Source: Channa striata (lineage: Eukaryota; Chordata; Actinopteri; Anabantiformes; Channidae). Taken from it: a DNA stretch of 64,000 bases. Location of the stretch: positions 20,933,202 through 20,997,201 of the forward strand of contig CM065183.1 in NCBI GenBank assembly GCA_033026295.1, given 5' to 3'. The notes below the pieces were generated by a model, which had not been told where the DNA came from, made no database searches, and worked only from the letters and a program-made list of their open reading frames with translations. A program made the position numbers and the translations under genes. Of the stretch, positions 1 to 12,687 are shown piece after piece (within the stretch, counting starts at the first letter, position 1; each line of letters starts with the position of its first letter).

Positions 1-3000
1 CTGTCTCCATGACAGAGGACGGAGGACGGAGGATGTAATAGAAGAGCTAAACCAGGACATTAAAACGAAGAGACGGAAAGAAGATGAGTGAAAAAACGGG
101 GAGAGACTGAACAGGAGGAAGAAAGGATCATGAACAGACAATGAATGGAGAAACAGACAAAGAGAGACAGAGAGGGGAGGATGGGAGAAGGAGGATGACA
201 AATAAAATGGATAAGAAAAAAACAGGAAATAGGAAACTGACAGGAAGCTGAAACTAGTGAAAACAATAAACGTAGAGCAGCTCACGTCCGTGTAAGTAAA
301 GTCATAAAGAAACGGAAACGATCCATTTCCGTTACCAGTTTTTATCACACCGAGACGCACTGAGGCGAGTCTCTCCTCCAGTTTAAGTCACAGCATGTTG
401 ACGATCGTGTGGGATTATGATAATATATGAATTCCATAGAGACCTACAGAGACAGAAATATTAGACTCTGATGGTTAAAACATATTTTCCACAAACCGTG
501 GGCTCAGATTTCCCGTGCGTGATCGAGTCTGATAATCCCAAACGCGACCGGCGCTGTTAGTGTCACGCCTCCATCCCACTGACACACACACGAGCACGTG
601 ATAGGCCCATTAGTCAGGGAAGCAGACTGCGGGTGATTATGAGCATTCAGGCTGTACGGAAAAGAGCGGCGATGGAAACGAGAGGGGGAAGGGCGGGGAA
701 TGGTAGAAGAAGAAAAAAGACGGCAACAGGTGGAAGGCAACGGAAAACAGAAGGAAACGTGGAGGATGGAGCAGGGTCCCCGAGCGGCTGTTATCGCTCT
801 GAACGCAAAGGTTAATTATTTCATCATTCACGGACACATAAATAAAGAAATAAAGAAATGAAAGGTGGACGGACGTCAGCCTCCCACCATTCATCAGACA
901 AATCGAACAAATGCAGCCGGACGCTCGTATGCAGACAGCGCCACAGGCCTAATGGGTCGAGCTGCTAAAGACGCTCATTTGTCAGGATCAGCGTGGCACA
1001 TTTATCTTCCGTGTGTGTGTGTGTATGTGTGTGTGTGTGTGGTTAAACCCGACACCCCCGTCGCCTCCTCGCATGCAGTGCGGCTGTGGTTGCCATGGTG
1101 ATGGTAAACTCTGAGTTGGGGGGAGCGTCGGTTCTCATTAATGACTTAATTACCTGCTGTGGAAATAAGTTTCACCTTCGTCTGACGAGGCGGAAGAAAA
1201 TCGGAGCCAAATCGAATCATGTTTATTTAATAAAAGTGTCAAAGTGTGAAGATGTAAAAATGAAACAGTCGAAACATGTGATTTTTATTTACAAAAAAAA
1301 CAGAATCACCTGCTTTTGATCTTCATGTGCATTCAGCCTATTTAGGCTGATAATTAGTGTGTCCACATATTTTTGACCTTTTCAGAAACCAGTAACATCC
1401 TCCCTCTTTACCACCACAGGTGGATTTTTATCTGCTGCTGAACGTGATTTCTGCTGCAGGAACCTGAGCAGCAGTTTTATGGAACGTTTCCCACTGAAGA
1501 CGCCTGAATGTCCATCGCCGTGCTTCTGGAGTCAGGGAGATGACGAAGAGAAACTTACTGAAAACGGAAGAAATTGTAGAATTTGTAGAGTCGACGCCTT
1601 TTGCTTCCAAGCGTCCTCGCTCTCTCTTGGCCTTCACTCAACCAGCTCTGGGACGCGGTCTCCAGGATCCCCTTCCCCCCATGTGCTGGGCTGGCTGCAG
1701 ACCCCAAACCCAAACGTTTCTCAGGCTACGTTTACCTGGACTTAACTAGGTCACAATCGTCTTCCTAGTGTGTCGTTTGGGTTGTTGTCTTGTCTTCCTC
1801 TTGTTCTTCTGCTTCTTCCTCCTTGTCTCCATTATTCGAGCTCCTTTGGGAAGTACTGACGTCGGTTTCAGTGCGAGCGATTTCTGCGGCTGGTGGCTCT
1901 AATGAACGTCTCCTCTGCGGCAGAGACATCTGGGTTGTCCTTTTCTGTGGCCGTCCTCAAAGAGCAGGTTTGATCGGAGCGTTTGATGTTTGAGGCTTGT
2001 CTGATCTGTATGTCTTAAAGTAACGATGATGTGGCTCCTGATGGTTTTAAACTTGTTAGGCCGCAGATGGCGGACATGCTGAATTTACGCCTCACTGTTG
2101 CGTCGTTTGGTGCATTTATAACTTGACCTGAACTTGGACAGTCGCAGTATTCAGGAGCTCATGTGGAGCAGCTGACTTCCTGTTTAACCTTGACTAAACA
2201 TCATCCCGCTCTAGAAATCAGCACCAGCAGCCAAATTTAACCGGGTCAACATGAGACGCTTTTGTTCGCCGCCCACAGTAGCAGATCGGGACATTTGGCG
2301 TCACGTGTCTCTTTCCAGCACGTCCGTCCCCTCATCGTCCCCTGTAAACATGATCCCAGTAATAACGGCGGTAATTGGCTGCCTTGGCGCTGCCAGCCGC
2401 TCTCCAAAGCCCTGTTTGTTTTCTGATCCCTCTTCACAGGAGTCATTTTGCTCTAATGGTCCGTTTAATCTCCCTCGTTCTCTCGTCCTCCTCCCTCGCT
2501 CTGTCTCGTCTCTCGTCCCTCCTTCTTTTTGTCTGAAATGGAGCGTGCTGCACACTAAGTGGATATAATGGAGGCTCCATTTTGCAGCTAAGAGGGCAAT
2601 TTGCTAACTCTTTGAAAACATCATTCCCAAAACAGAGATGATTGGTCCTTTGTTGCTTGATTTGTCTAATTAAATAAAACCGGGGCTGTTTCCTGTTTGT
2701 GCACTGTTTCTGAAAACTGGTCAGGTGTGATTTGAAGCATCTGACGAAAAAAAATCTAAAAGAATGACAGCGATTTTCTTGGAACCAAATTACTGAAACT
2801 TGAAAACAGAAACTCTAAAATGCCTCTAATTTATTGTTTCGACAAAGAATGAAGATAAGTTCAGCTACATCAATGCAAACGTTATTTATATGCCACCGTT
2901 TGTACAGATTCATTTATTCAAAGAGCTTCACAGATGATTGAAAAGTTGGCGTTGAACCAAAAAGCGACGACAAAAGATTAAAAAAAACTGTCAAAACAAA

Positions 3001-3199
3001 CTTTAAAAAAAGTTTAAACTTCTTGCAGCAGAACGTCGACTGGTCTGAAAACCATTTAAACCAGAACTTCAAACCCAGTTGGTCCGTCTATGAAATGGAA
3101 GGAGATAAAAAAATTTAAATCGTTTCCAAACTTTTTTAGTTCCCTTTGCAGCCATGCTTCATTAAGTAAGCTAATATCATTTTTTGTGCATTGTCTTGT
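1..3199. other. No gene recognised
   Basis: The stretch has purine-rich GGA/GAA sequence at the left edge and one GT microsatellite. GTTGCCATGGTGAT near 1088-1101 is an X-box-like word with one mismatch. Short frames (up to 105 codons at 2251-2568) have no recognisable content. Confidence 0.6.
1011..1041. repeat. GT microsatellite
   Basis: GT dinucleotide run interrupted by one TA. Confidence 0.9.
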
Positions 3200-3560
3200 G
3201 ATAAAGGGGTCTCATCTTGAAATGAAATTATCTCATCTCAAGATTAAATTTATTTTCTTGAGATAACGAAATGTTTTTTCTCATCTCAAGATAAAACTTT
3301 TTGAGATAACAAGATTTATCATTATGTTGGAATAAAAGATTTGTTTTCTCTAATGAGATACATTTTCTGGATTGAAGATAGAATTTGTTTTCTCAAAAAA
3401 ACAAGATAATAGTTTTCATTATCTGGGAATAATACATTTGTTTTATCGAGTTACTGAGATTTTCAGGAAAACATGTTTTCTCATGATGACGAGATAATTA
3501 TTCTGTACCTGTCCAGGTAACATTTTTCTTTCTTGAGATAACAAGATAATTCAGCAAAAT
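3200..3560. repeat. Degenerate AGATAA/TTATCT palindromic repeat array
   Basis: About 360 bases are built from diverged copies of TCTTGAGATAACAAGATAAT and its complement (ATCTCATCTCAAGAT, CTTGAGATAACGAAAT, TCATCTCAAGATAAAAC, TTGAGATAACAAGATT, CTTGAGATAACAAGATAATT). The unit is partly self-complementary, so copies occur in both orientations. No coding frame. Confidence 0.7.
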
Positions 3561-5156
3561 CTGATGACTGTCTCGGCTTCTGTAGATAAAATCAAACACT
3601 TTATTCTTCAAATTTTGTGTAATAAATTCATAACCACAGTGACCTGAGAGTTTTAACCACTGCAGTGAAACATGAATAAAGTCATAATCAACGTTTAATC
3701 TTAACAAAATTCCAATGTAATACACAAACATTGAAAAATAAGGTTATAGATCTGAACAAATTATTGTCATTAGCTTGAGAAAGCAAAGTTGTCAACAGAT
3801 AAAAAGCATCCACGAGCGTTCTCGGCTCATAATCAACACTTGTATTTATCTTCTGTGCAGCCTCATTTATAATCACCATTTCCACCAGAGCTTCAAGCGG
3901 CTGTTATCTGAACATTGAACCTTCTCAGCTGGTTTGGAGACAGCAGACGAACTGGCGTGAAATTAGACATTTAACAGTTGACCCGATTGTTCGAGTTGTT
4001 TCACTGAGAGCGGTTACAAACGTGGACGGAGGAAGAAAGAAGCGTGAGCAGAATTAAAACGTCGTCATTTCCCACTGAGCTCGACTGAGCGTGTTTCAGA
4101 TCAACCTCCCACTTTCTGTTCCCATGAGCGGCTTCATTCGAGCTCGTTGCTCCATGTTAGAGCCGGAATCAGAATTCACGAATGCAAACCAACAGCTGGC
4201 TGCGAGCAGGATCCCGCCCTGTATATGAACCAGAATACAAATTAATAAACCGCATGGAGAAACCGAAACACCCACGTCTGTTTCTCCAGAGCTGCAGAAA
4301 CTGCTGTCACACACGCTACTTCGGATTTTCATGATCTTCTGGGGGGAAACGTGTTGAACAAACTCCCCCATCGCTTGTTTCTCCTCGGGGTAAATTCACG
4401 ATGATGTTGGAGCAACTGAGAACTTGTTGCTCAGCGGCGAGCGAGGCCAAAAAAACACGATAAACTGCACAAATGTCTCCAGCTGCTCAAAGCAAAGCAC
4501 AAAATGGCCGTTTGATGGTGGAAATGAGGCGGGTGACCACAGAACTGATGTTGGACTGGCAACCGGGCCTGAGAACTTGTTGCTGGTGATACAGAGGATG
4601 AAGCTGGGAGGAGCCAAAAAACATGGTTGAAACTATTTTTCAAACTTGAAATGTTTTCCAGCTTGCTGCAAATGAAAGGGTTCATCCCGTGAAATTTCAG
4701 GCCGTCTCGGTTTAATGACGCCTTCATGGTGGTGGGAAATGAGACTTCTAATTTTAAAGCAGGTGACCACAGAACTGTTGGTGTCCGAAAAACACACGAC
4801 GACTGGCCTGTGTCTGAGGCTGCAGGACGTCGGATATTCTGCAGACACGCTGCATCGCTTCACAGGCGCTGGAGCAGAGCTACAGACTGACAGACTGGTT
4901 TATACCCCCACCCACCCAGGAGGAAACGCGTCCTCAAGTCAAATTAGATCCCCTGACATCCCCTCGGCTCCTTCTTTTCTCTCTCTGGATGTTCGGCTGC
5001 ATCTAAGGCCTCAGAAGACGAGAAAACGGGCCTCGCTCTGCCTCAGACGGCAGAACCACGAACACGTCTGAGAACATCACGCTCGGCTGAAGTAGCGTCA
5101 AATTGAGTTTGTCGGAGGAAAACAGGTGTGTGTGCTGAGCCAGGAGCTGCGGCTTC

Positions 5157-5160
<4 letters not shown>

Positions 5161-5192
<32 letters not shown>
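5161..5192. repeat. CA microsatellite
   Basis: Sixteen uninterrupted CA units. Confidence 0.95.
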
Positions 5193-5196
<4 letters not shown>

Positions 5197-6154
5197 TAAA
5201 AACATTTGGCAGCAGCTGAATCTCTGCACTTATTAGCGGCATTAGTTTCTGTGGATTCCCGCTTCCTGATCTGAGCGTCCGTCCTCTCAGGACGACTTGT
5301 CTTCTGTGTTGATGAGCTGCAGCAAAGTGAAGAGACGGACGGTGAATCTGGAAGAAAAGCTGCTCGTAGTGAAGAAGACACAGGACGACTGTCAGACACC
5401 ACGTCCATTTGTCTTTGGAAAGATAATGGATTCATTTTAAAACCCTCCCCCACGCAGGTGTTGTTCTGACTCAACACGACCTTTTATCTCCGGACAAACG
5501 GACGTGGAGCAGCGCTCAGATCTCAGATTTTGTTTTTACTCTTTTTTTTCCAGCTCATTTATGGATTTTGAGGCTGTTTCTGGTTGTTTTCTTGCTCTTT
5601 CCATGTCTCGTTAGTCACTTAACAGTCTCTTTATTCATTTTCTCTCCTTTTTAAAAATAAATTCCTGCCTCTTTGAAATTGTTTCCCATCTGTTTTTATT
5701 CATTTTAATTTAACTTTCAGACATTTTCTGTCATGTAGCATCACTTTTCCTGTTGTTCATTTTCTGTCTCTTTTCAGTTGTTTTCTGGTTCCTTGTGTCT
5801 CTGTCCCCCACGTGCAGTGTTTGAATTCAGGCTCATGATTAATGCACATTATGGTGAGTAGATGTAATTCACCGTTAGATTTGAAAATAGTAAAAAGATA
5901 GGAAAATGAAGTTTATGTCATAGGATGTTTTCAGCCGTGGCATCGCGTGGCTTTAACGTGGACACACATGCTTCGCACGTCTTGCCTGTGAGTCTCACCT
6001 CGTTGGTATTCAGAGGATCGACCAGCGAGTTCAATACGTGTCAAGATTAGCACGCTCCCCTGAGCCGGCCAATCACGGTTCACGGTACATGGTTTGCCAA
6101 CCAGAATCGGCCGTTCCTGAAGACTGAGTGAGGAAGCAGCAGTTTGGCTCTGAC

Positions 6155-6174
6155 GTGTGTGTGTGTGTGTGTGT
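6155..6174. repeat. GT microsatellite
   Basis: Uninterrupted GT run; shorter GT runs follow to about 6375. Confidence 0.9.
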
Positions 6175-6965
6175 TACAATCATTGGATCAGTGTTTTTTC
6201 AACTTATGCGTCTTTTTATCACTTTGATGCTTGTGTGTGTTTGATTATTCTGTGTGTGTGAACTTCCAGGCCCGTGTCCCATCTTTTATTTTTTGGGGAC
6301 TCACCACATGAAAGGAGGCTCGCCACACGCTTCCTGTGCGCTTGTGTTGTGTACGTCTTCTGTGTGAGTGTGTGTGACTCTGTCTGGCTGCAGATGGGAT
6401 GTGTCACATGCTGAGCAGACAGGCGAGGCGGGGGGGGAGGATTGATGAGGGTGTTGGGGAGGAAGTGATGTGTGGGTGAGGGTTTGGTCATTTTAACATG
6501 AGTCAGCTTTCCGTCGACCTTCAGCGTGCGGCTGATTTGTGATGATGCTGGAGGACGTCTGCTTCAAAAGCTGTTGAATATTATGAATATTCAGCGTTTC
6601 CTCTGCCCCTCCTCCAGCAGGAAGCCACCGTTCATACACGCGTCCTCACAGCCAGTATTAAACTGTGTGTTTCCTCTTTTTGTACAATATGTTCCTGGTA
6701 AATCACCGCTAAATATTTCTGTAGAAAAAAAAAGTCAAAATAGTCTCTAACTACACATTTGTCTACGTTCCCGTCTCCTCCTTTTTAAGAAATTTTATTA
6801 AATATTCAAAAGTATAACCAGGAAAAATACACTTGCAGGGCCGACACACACCTCCAGCTCATTTAAAGAGGTGACACAGACTTTCAGCGTTTATCGGCCC
6901 GATCAGTAGGTTTTCCCCGACCCTGACGTCTCTAAGGGTCGGCCATCTTTGTTCGCCATGTGAAG

Positions 6966-7500
6966 CACATGCAACATCATGATGACGCATGTTTGTCACC
7001 CTCAGCTACAAACGGAACTCTGCAAACGTATTGTCTTTGTTCTGAATTTGAACCTCCTACCTAAAGCACAGGAGGCTAAAGATAAAACGTCCCACGGCAC
7101 GAATCCTGATTTCAGGGTTTGATTCACTCAGTTTCCGAGTTGTGTTGACAGCGTAGAACTGACATAACGACGAACGTACGGTGTGTGTGTGTGTGTGTGT
7201 GTGTTTCAGTGCTGCTGCAGCTGATATATTAACTGAGTAAATCTTTGCACACAAACACATTAAAGCTAAATCGGTCTTCGCATCAGAGTAAACACAGCAG
7301 GAGGAGGTGGAAATGCTGCTGCAGCCATCTGCAGCTTTCACAAGCATAATAACAGCATTTCAAACGCAGTAATGTCATTCAGAGAGAAAACCAAAGAAAA
7401 GTGTGTTTGCCCTCAGCTTTATTTTCAGCTGCACCTGACGTTCAGCACATGGAACCAAGTAATGATGCGTGTTTGTCGCCCTCCGCTACAAACTGAAGCA
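6966..7500 (+). repeat. Pair of about 50-base direct repeats
   Basis: 6966-7017 (GATGACGCATGTTTGTCACCCTCAGCTACAAACGGAA) and 7446-7497 (AATGATGCGTGTTTGTCGCCCTCCGCTACAAACTGAA) match closely in the same orientation, about 480 bases apart. The intervening DNA holds a GT repeat (7181-7204). The family is not recognised. Confidence 0.6.
7181..7204. repeat. GT microsatellite
   Basis: Twelve uninterrupted GT units. Confidence 0.95.
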
Positions 7501-9094
7501 CATTTCTGATGCACGTTAAAGACCCGGGAAGGGTTTCGGAGAAACGTAAGCCAGTCCTTCGAACCAGGACAGCAGCTGTGACGTTCGGTGACGTCGGTCA
7601 CTGTCCTTCTTAACGAGGACGTTAATGTGTTTGTGAATGAAGTCAACATGACGCAGACACGGGGAATTGGACCGGTACACGTGGAGGCTCGGGCTCTTGG
7701 GTTCCTGTGGCCGTGCACAGTCCAGTTATTCATCCACGTGTTACTGCTTTCAGTCGTCTCCGGGGACGTCGTCAACAGCTTTGTCAACTGGTCAACTGGA
7801 GCCTGCTTTCATCAGAGGACAAATTATTGAAGACGTGCAATATGAAAAACACCTCAGCGCTGTTACAGGAAGCAGGAGGGGACTCCAGCTTCCGCTCTGT
7901 CTGCACATGGTGTCCCGTTTCCAAACAGTAGGACCACGGTGACTTGATCAAATCTCTCGTGTGTCTTAGTTTGGACTCCTTCCTTCACAAACGTAGTATT
8001 GTCAGTTGGTCAGGTTGCTTCATTGGAAGGTCGAGTCCCCGGCAGACAGCCAGCTCAGTCTCAGGACTCCCATCCTTTAGTCCATGAAGACTTAAAGCCC
8101 TGAGGTCCAAGACCAAGTGCTACAAGACGCTTTGTTCCTGCTCCTATTGTTCTTTTAACCTTCAGAGAATCGTTAGTATGATTTTACTTGTTTCTGTACC
8201 TGTTCCTTTGCATCCGCAGTGTGTCTGTCTGTAATGTGAATGTCTTCTCCTGTTACTGCAAAACAAAACTTCAATTACCGGCTAAAAAACAAAGAAAAGT
8301 TCCGAACTTAATAAGACAACAAAAGGAGAGTAAAAGTCCAAAATGACGTTATGTTGCACCTACAGTAAAACAGCAAAGAGGAAGAATAACTTCTTCTTTT
8401 TGTGCTTGGCCCTTTCAGGGTCGTGGGGACACTTTCATTGGACGCTACACAAACAAACCGTGTGGACGGAGCTTTAGAGGACAAACAGAAGCTGAGATTT
8501 GGTCTCGGTCATTCCTGACCAGAGCGGGCGTGACTGTCAGGGCTCTGTGCTGCACGTTTGTCTTTGTGTTTGTGACACAGAAATGAGTCCACGTCTGCGT
8601 CAGTCATCTGGTTTCTGTGTGAGACTGTAGTGACGTCGTGTGTGTGTGTGTGTGTGAGACGTGGATGTCTCCTGACAGCCTGCAGAGAGCTGCACACGGC
8701 TGTCCTCTCCTCCACCCACAGTCCTGTCCGACAAGGTAAACGTATCCTCACTTCACATCTGTGTTCTCCAACCAGACTAGGACAACTACACACACACACA
8801 CACACACACACACACCCACAGCTCAGATGGTGCAGAACCATCAGAAACCCCGGGATGAAGTGACGGCGCGTTGACTGTGGACTGTCCTGTTCAATTCCCA
8901 CATCTCCATCACACACAGAAAATTGCTGTAATGGAAAAAAGTTCAATAAAAGTTGGACCAGACGAGGAAGCGAAGAAAGACGTGCTGAGTTTTCCAGTGG
9001 ACACCAGGGGTGTGTACGGACTCTGAAGGGGTGAAGTGTGTGTGGTTCAGCAGTTTTTAATGTTTGGGATGTGAAATTAACCTGGACAGGACGA
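7501..9094. other. No gene recognised; possible LINE tail
   Basis: Around 8050-8290 the words CAGTCTCAGGACTCCCATCCTTTAGTCCATGAAGACTTAAAGCC recall the terminal region of Rex1-like LINEs, but the match is too loose to call. The rest is unassigned. Confidence 0.4.
8639..8815. repeat. GT tract (8639-8657) facing a CA tract (8788-8815)
   Basis: A GT run and a CA run lie about 130 bases apart. Being complementary, they could form a long inverted repeat. They create the false protein-like frames here (His-Thr and Cys-Val runs). Confidence 0.9.
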
Positions 9095-9200
9095 ACGGGT
9101 GTCCGCGTGTTGGCCCTGAGACAGACTGGACACCTGTCCAGATTGGACCTATGACAGTTGGGACAGACTCCAGCCCCCCCACGACTTCGGTCATACAGTT
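9095..9200 (+). mobile_element. SINE tail fragment
   Basis: TGTTGGCCCTGAGACAGACTGGACACCTGTCCAG followed by ATGACAGTTGGGACAGACTCCAGCCCCCCC is the 3' body of the same percomorph SINE that is seen at 13024. The head and B box are missing. Confidence 0.65.
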
Positions 9201-9214
9201 TGACATGTGGCCCC

Positions 9215-9445
9215 TTCTTTACACAGGTGTGTCTTTCTAATCTCTGTCCAATTAGTTTGACTGGAGACAAATTACAGCAAACAGGTTTACAGATTTGGAA
9301 CTGCCATGGAAAAGTGTCTGAATACTTTTGCAAATGAGAGATTTTAGGTTTTGATTTGTAATAGTTTTTTTGCAAAAGAAAAATTCGTTTCACTTTGGGA
9401 TTGAACGTTATGAGTTTAAAAATAAATTCTATACATAAAAATGTG
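9215..9445 (+). mobile_element. Degenerate Tc1-like transposon end
   Basis: The stretch with ACACAGGTGTGTCTTTCTAATC, then CATGGAAAAGTGTCTGAATACTTTTGCAAA, then TTTGCAAAAG and TTTCACTTTGGGATTGAACG follows word for word, with many changes, a common fish Tc1-like 3' region (GTCTGAATACTTATGTAAATA ... TTTCGCTTTGTCATTATGGGG). No transposase is present. A long open frame on the opposite strand (9504-8509) runs through it and is not a gene. Confidence 0.6.
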
Positions 9446-10111
9446 CAAAGAGGGAAGGGATGAGGAAAGTTCCTGAAGTGACTTTTTGCTTTTGCGCCTG
9501 ACAAAGATCTTCTTAATTTGAAGATTCGAGGTCATGATTCCACCTTTTGGACGTCTGATGGGATCAATGCTTGTTCAGACGCCATTTGATCAAAACGTCT
9601 TTCCGCCGTTAGATGGAGTCTTTGTTGGGGACAGACTCTTTTTATCCGTTGCAGGCTTCACAGAAGTCTGAGGAAACGTGACGCCTGAGTGAGGAGAAGA
9701 GGAGCGAACGCTTTGCTCTGGCCTCTTTGTCCCGGATCGTTCTCCTCTTTGATCAGCAGCACCATCACTTTAATCACGGGGAACAAAGGCTGCGTGTCAC
9801 ATGCGAGTTTAATTTCTTCTGACAGTTTACAAGACAGCTGCACAACACGGAATCGACACCGCGGGACAGAACGGAACACATCCTGCTAACGGGGACGTAG
9901 ATGTACGGTAGGATGGTTCAGATCATGTCGATGAACTGCTGATTTCTATATAAATGTCACGGAAACACGTGCAGCTCCAACCAGAAGCTTCAGAATAATG
10001 AAGGGAGCACATCTGGACACATCTGAACTCGTTTGGACACGCTTGGTCTCACATCAGCTAATGAAATTCTGCCCGCTAAAGCTTTTTATTGTAGCATCAT
10101 TCTGCATGTTT

Positions 10112-10441
10112 GGGGCCTGGTTGGCTCAGTTGGTAGAGCACAGGGCTGTCGAATCAACGTGCGGATCATTCCGCTGTGACGACCCCGGATGGAGGAGGGA
10201 TCTATGAACACAGAAGCAGTTTGTCTGAAGAATTTTTTACCCCGTGTTGTGTTGTGATGAGCCCAGAAACAGATGAACATCTTGCTGCTCCAAACATTGT
10301 TCTGATCCAGAGTCGGGTCACAGTGACAACAGGTTTGGAAACCCAGTCCCAACGCTCCTGCTCCCACCTCCCAGCTCTGGGACTGGGGATCAAACCCCTG
10401 ACCATGGGCGAATGACATGAGCTACAGCTGCCTCGTAGCAC
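10112..10441. mobile_element. Composite tRNA-like SINE relic
   Basis: The left end carries a + strand A-box-like GGTTGGCTCAGTTGGTAGAGCA (about 10118-10141). The right end, read on the - strand, begins GTGCTACGAGGCAGCTGTAGCTCA and has the B-box-like GGTCAGGGGTTTGATCCCC at about 10385-10403. The two tRNA-like heads therefore face each other, as if two insertions were nested. Neither is an intact tRNA gene. Confidence 0.5.
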
Positions 10442-11479
10442 TAACTGAAGCTCGACTGTTTTGTCCCCTCACGTCACCTTTGTCGACTTTTCGTTCCTCT
10501 CACAAACCAAGATAAAACTGTGTTCATGTCACAGTTTAGAACCGGCTTGCTCTGAATCAGAGTGGTCTCTCTCACCATCAACATTAAGAGACAGCTGAAA
10601 ACATCTGGGCGTGGACTTTGTGCGTCTCGCTCCCTCTGGTCACCTGGATTCTCTGTGTCCCGCTGACCGGTAAACCCACCGTCTCTTCACCACAACAGTT
10701 CAGTAAGTCAGTGGACCAAACCACCTCACGCACACTCACACGAACAACAGAAACTCGTTCTCTGCTGCTCTCACGAACAACGAGCTTTGACCTCAGTCCT
10801 TAAAGTGAGAAAAGCATCTCAAGTTTAATTTTCCCACAGTTTGATATTCAGATAATAAGTCGTCCTTCATGTTTGAGGCCCTGACAAAAAGAAAACTTAC
10901 TTACTTACTCTCTGTCCTCCGTGCTGACAGCAGTAAGGAGGCTGTTTCCTCCCTGGGGGGGGGTACCTACCACAACATGTTACTGTACAACAGTTTGTTT
11001 AGGACGTGGCGACTGGCTGGAAACATCCAGTGGGTCCGAGGACAGACTGTTTATGTTGCTCTGTAATTTCAGACTCACATGTGGTTCACTCTGCAATGTC
11101 ATTTTTTCTGCACAGCTGCTCATTAGCTGCTGCTCGCTGCAGACGCAGTGATGCAGATGAAAGCAGATCAATCGCCTTCTAAAAACTGCTTGAACGGTCG
11201 CCTGTAATTTGCCGTTGTAGGGGGGGTGTAGACGCTGCAACCTGCTCGTCCGTGGAGTTTTTGGGAGGAATCAGACGAGCCCGGGCCTGATGATAACCAG
11301 ACTTTGAGTGGCTCATTACAACAGAGCAGCATGCGGAGACGTACAGAGACAGACGCAGAGGACGAGCACACTAAGCCAGAGGGGACGAGGGGACAATGGA
11401 CACTCACAAACACTTTAATTTCTAGTCTGTGATGCAGACGTGTTTCAGTACAACTACATGTTTCCGACGTGTCACATAA

Positions 11480-11700
11480 TGCACTTAGGTGCAAAAGTTT
11501 GCATCCCTTTATTTTGAAGGAGCAAAACCAATGAAACAAAATAGTCATATTTAGTGCACATTCAACTCATACAAATGACCATTTATCAGAAGTTAATAAA
11601 GGTTCATTGGGGAACACAGACTTTTGCTTATTATTATTCATTATTATGATTATTTTATCTTTTCACAATAAGAGGAAAACTTTTGCAGCCACTTGTACCT
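11480..11700. mobile_element. Tc1-like miniature element (MITE)
   Basis: An element of about 220 bases is bounded by inverted TGCAAAAGTTT (11490-11500) and AAACTTTTGCA (11677-11687). The right flank, read on the - strand, gives an AGTGGCTGCAAAAGT-like end, resembling the well-known fish Tc1 terminus CAGTGCCTTGCAAAAGTATTC. It has no transposase. The interior is AT-rich with TTATTATT runs. Confidence 0.55.
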
Positions 11701-11744
11701 GGTGTTATGTTCACAATCAAAATAAACCGTTGAAGCCTGACACC

Positions 11745-12180
11745 GGCTCTGTTGGTTGGATCCCACCAACTGCTCTTGGACTGACTGTCGTCACGTTAAC
11801 CAGTTTAACTTCCTGTTCCCAGCCTTTATTTTGTAGTCCCTCAGTTCCACTTCCTGTTTCACCACCTCATTACACATCATTAGTGCTGATTATTTTCCCT
11901 GTGTGGAGACGGTCTGTCCTGCTTGGTTTTCAGTTTGGACGGGCCTGTGTCCTGCCTGCTTGTGGACCTCCTGAACTCCTTTGTGCTTCTCTCTGTAAGT
12001 CTGAACCTCTCGATGTGTGTGAATTGAACTTGTCAGTATTTTATTCAGTATTTTGGAAGCTGAATTCTTACTTTCGTGGATATTTGTGAATTGTTGGACG
12101 CACTTAGAGTTTGGACATTGGATTTTGAATGAATGGCAGTTGGACACTGTGTCCCGGCTCTGTTCGCCTTTCTAACCTTT
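11745..12180. other. Possible LTR-like relic
   Basis: A T/C-rich segment with phrases such as CACTTCCTGTTTCACCACCTCATTACACATCATTAGTGC and GTCCTGCCTGCTTGTGGACC resembles the style of fish LTR or retroelement ends. No terminal repeats or target duplication could be found. A 160-codon + frame (11607-12089) spans it and the Tc1 relic and is not a gene. Confidence 0.25.
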
Positions 12181-12687
12181 CCGTGAACGGGTCCATGTTG
12201 CATTTAGCTTGCAGCACTGATGTGGCACATGCGTGATGGGTTTGATTTTAATGCTAATCCACGACGCACAGTAAAGTCTTTTGATTCAAGGAAAGGAACG
12301 AAACCTTCAAGGACGAAGAAATAAAACGAGTTGGTGATTAAATACGAGGCTTTAAACATGGCGACATTAAAGCAACTTGTTGAAAATGTGTTGAAAGACG
12401 AGGTTTAACTTCGACCCTGCAGCGTTTCCAGATGATGGATTCCCCATAGGTCGGCTCAGCGTGTCTTTGTTCATTTCTTTCAAAGCCCGGCTGAGTGTCT
12501 GAGCTCAGGATTCCACTGAGCCTCAGTAATAAAGACCTAAACAACGAAGTGGGAATTTCCCCAGCAGGAAATAACTTTGTTTTTTACCCAATTAAACATG
12601 TTTTCAATTTGAATTTGTTCTCAGCTGAGCATAACAGGGAGTTTATTACACGTTTATCCCCATAAGGGAGAGACTTACCCAACAAAT

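Larger units (their letters stand above)
3561..6965. other. No gene recognised
   Basis: Unique-looking sequence with CA and GT runs at 5161 and 6155. The 144-codon minus frame at 5477-5043 runs through the CA repeat and is not protein-like. Confidence 0.6.

Noticed and set aside
5043..5477. 144-codon minus-strand ORF
   Set aside because: Passes through the CA microsatellite at 5161; composition follows the repeat.
8509..9504. 331-codon minus-strand ORF, the longest in the window
   Set aside because: It runs through a SINE tail, a Tc1-like relic and CA/GT repeats; the Cys-Val and His-Thr runs come from the microsatellites. No domain is recognisable.
10118..10190. Possible tRNA gene
   Set aside because: Only an A-box-like segment is present; there is no matching acceptor stem or proper T arm, so it is a SINE relic.
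11607..12089. 160-codon + strand ORF
   Set aside because: It begins inside the Tc1-like miniature element and crosses an LTR-like repeat region; no family similarity.
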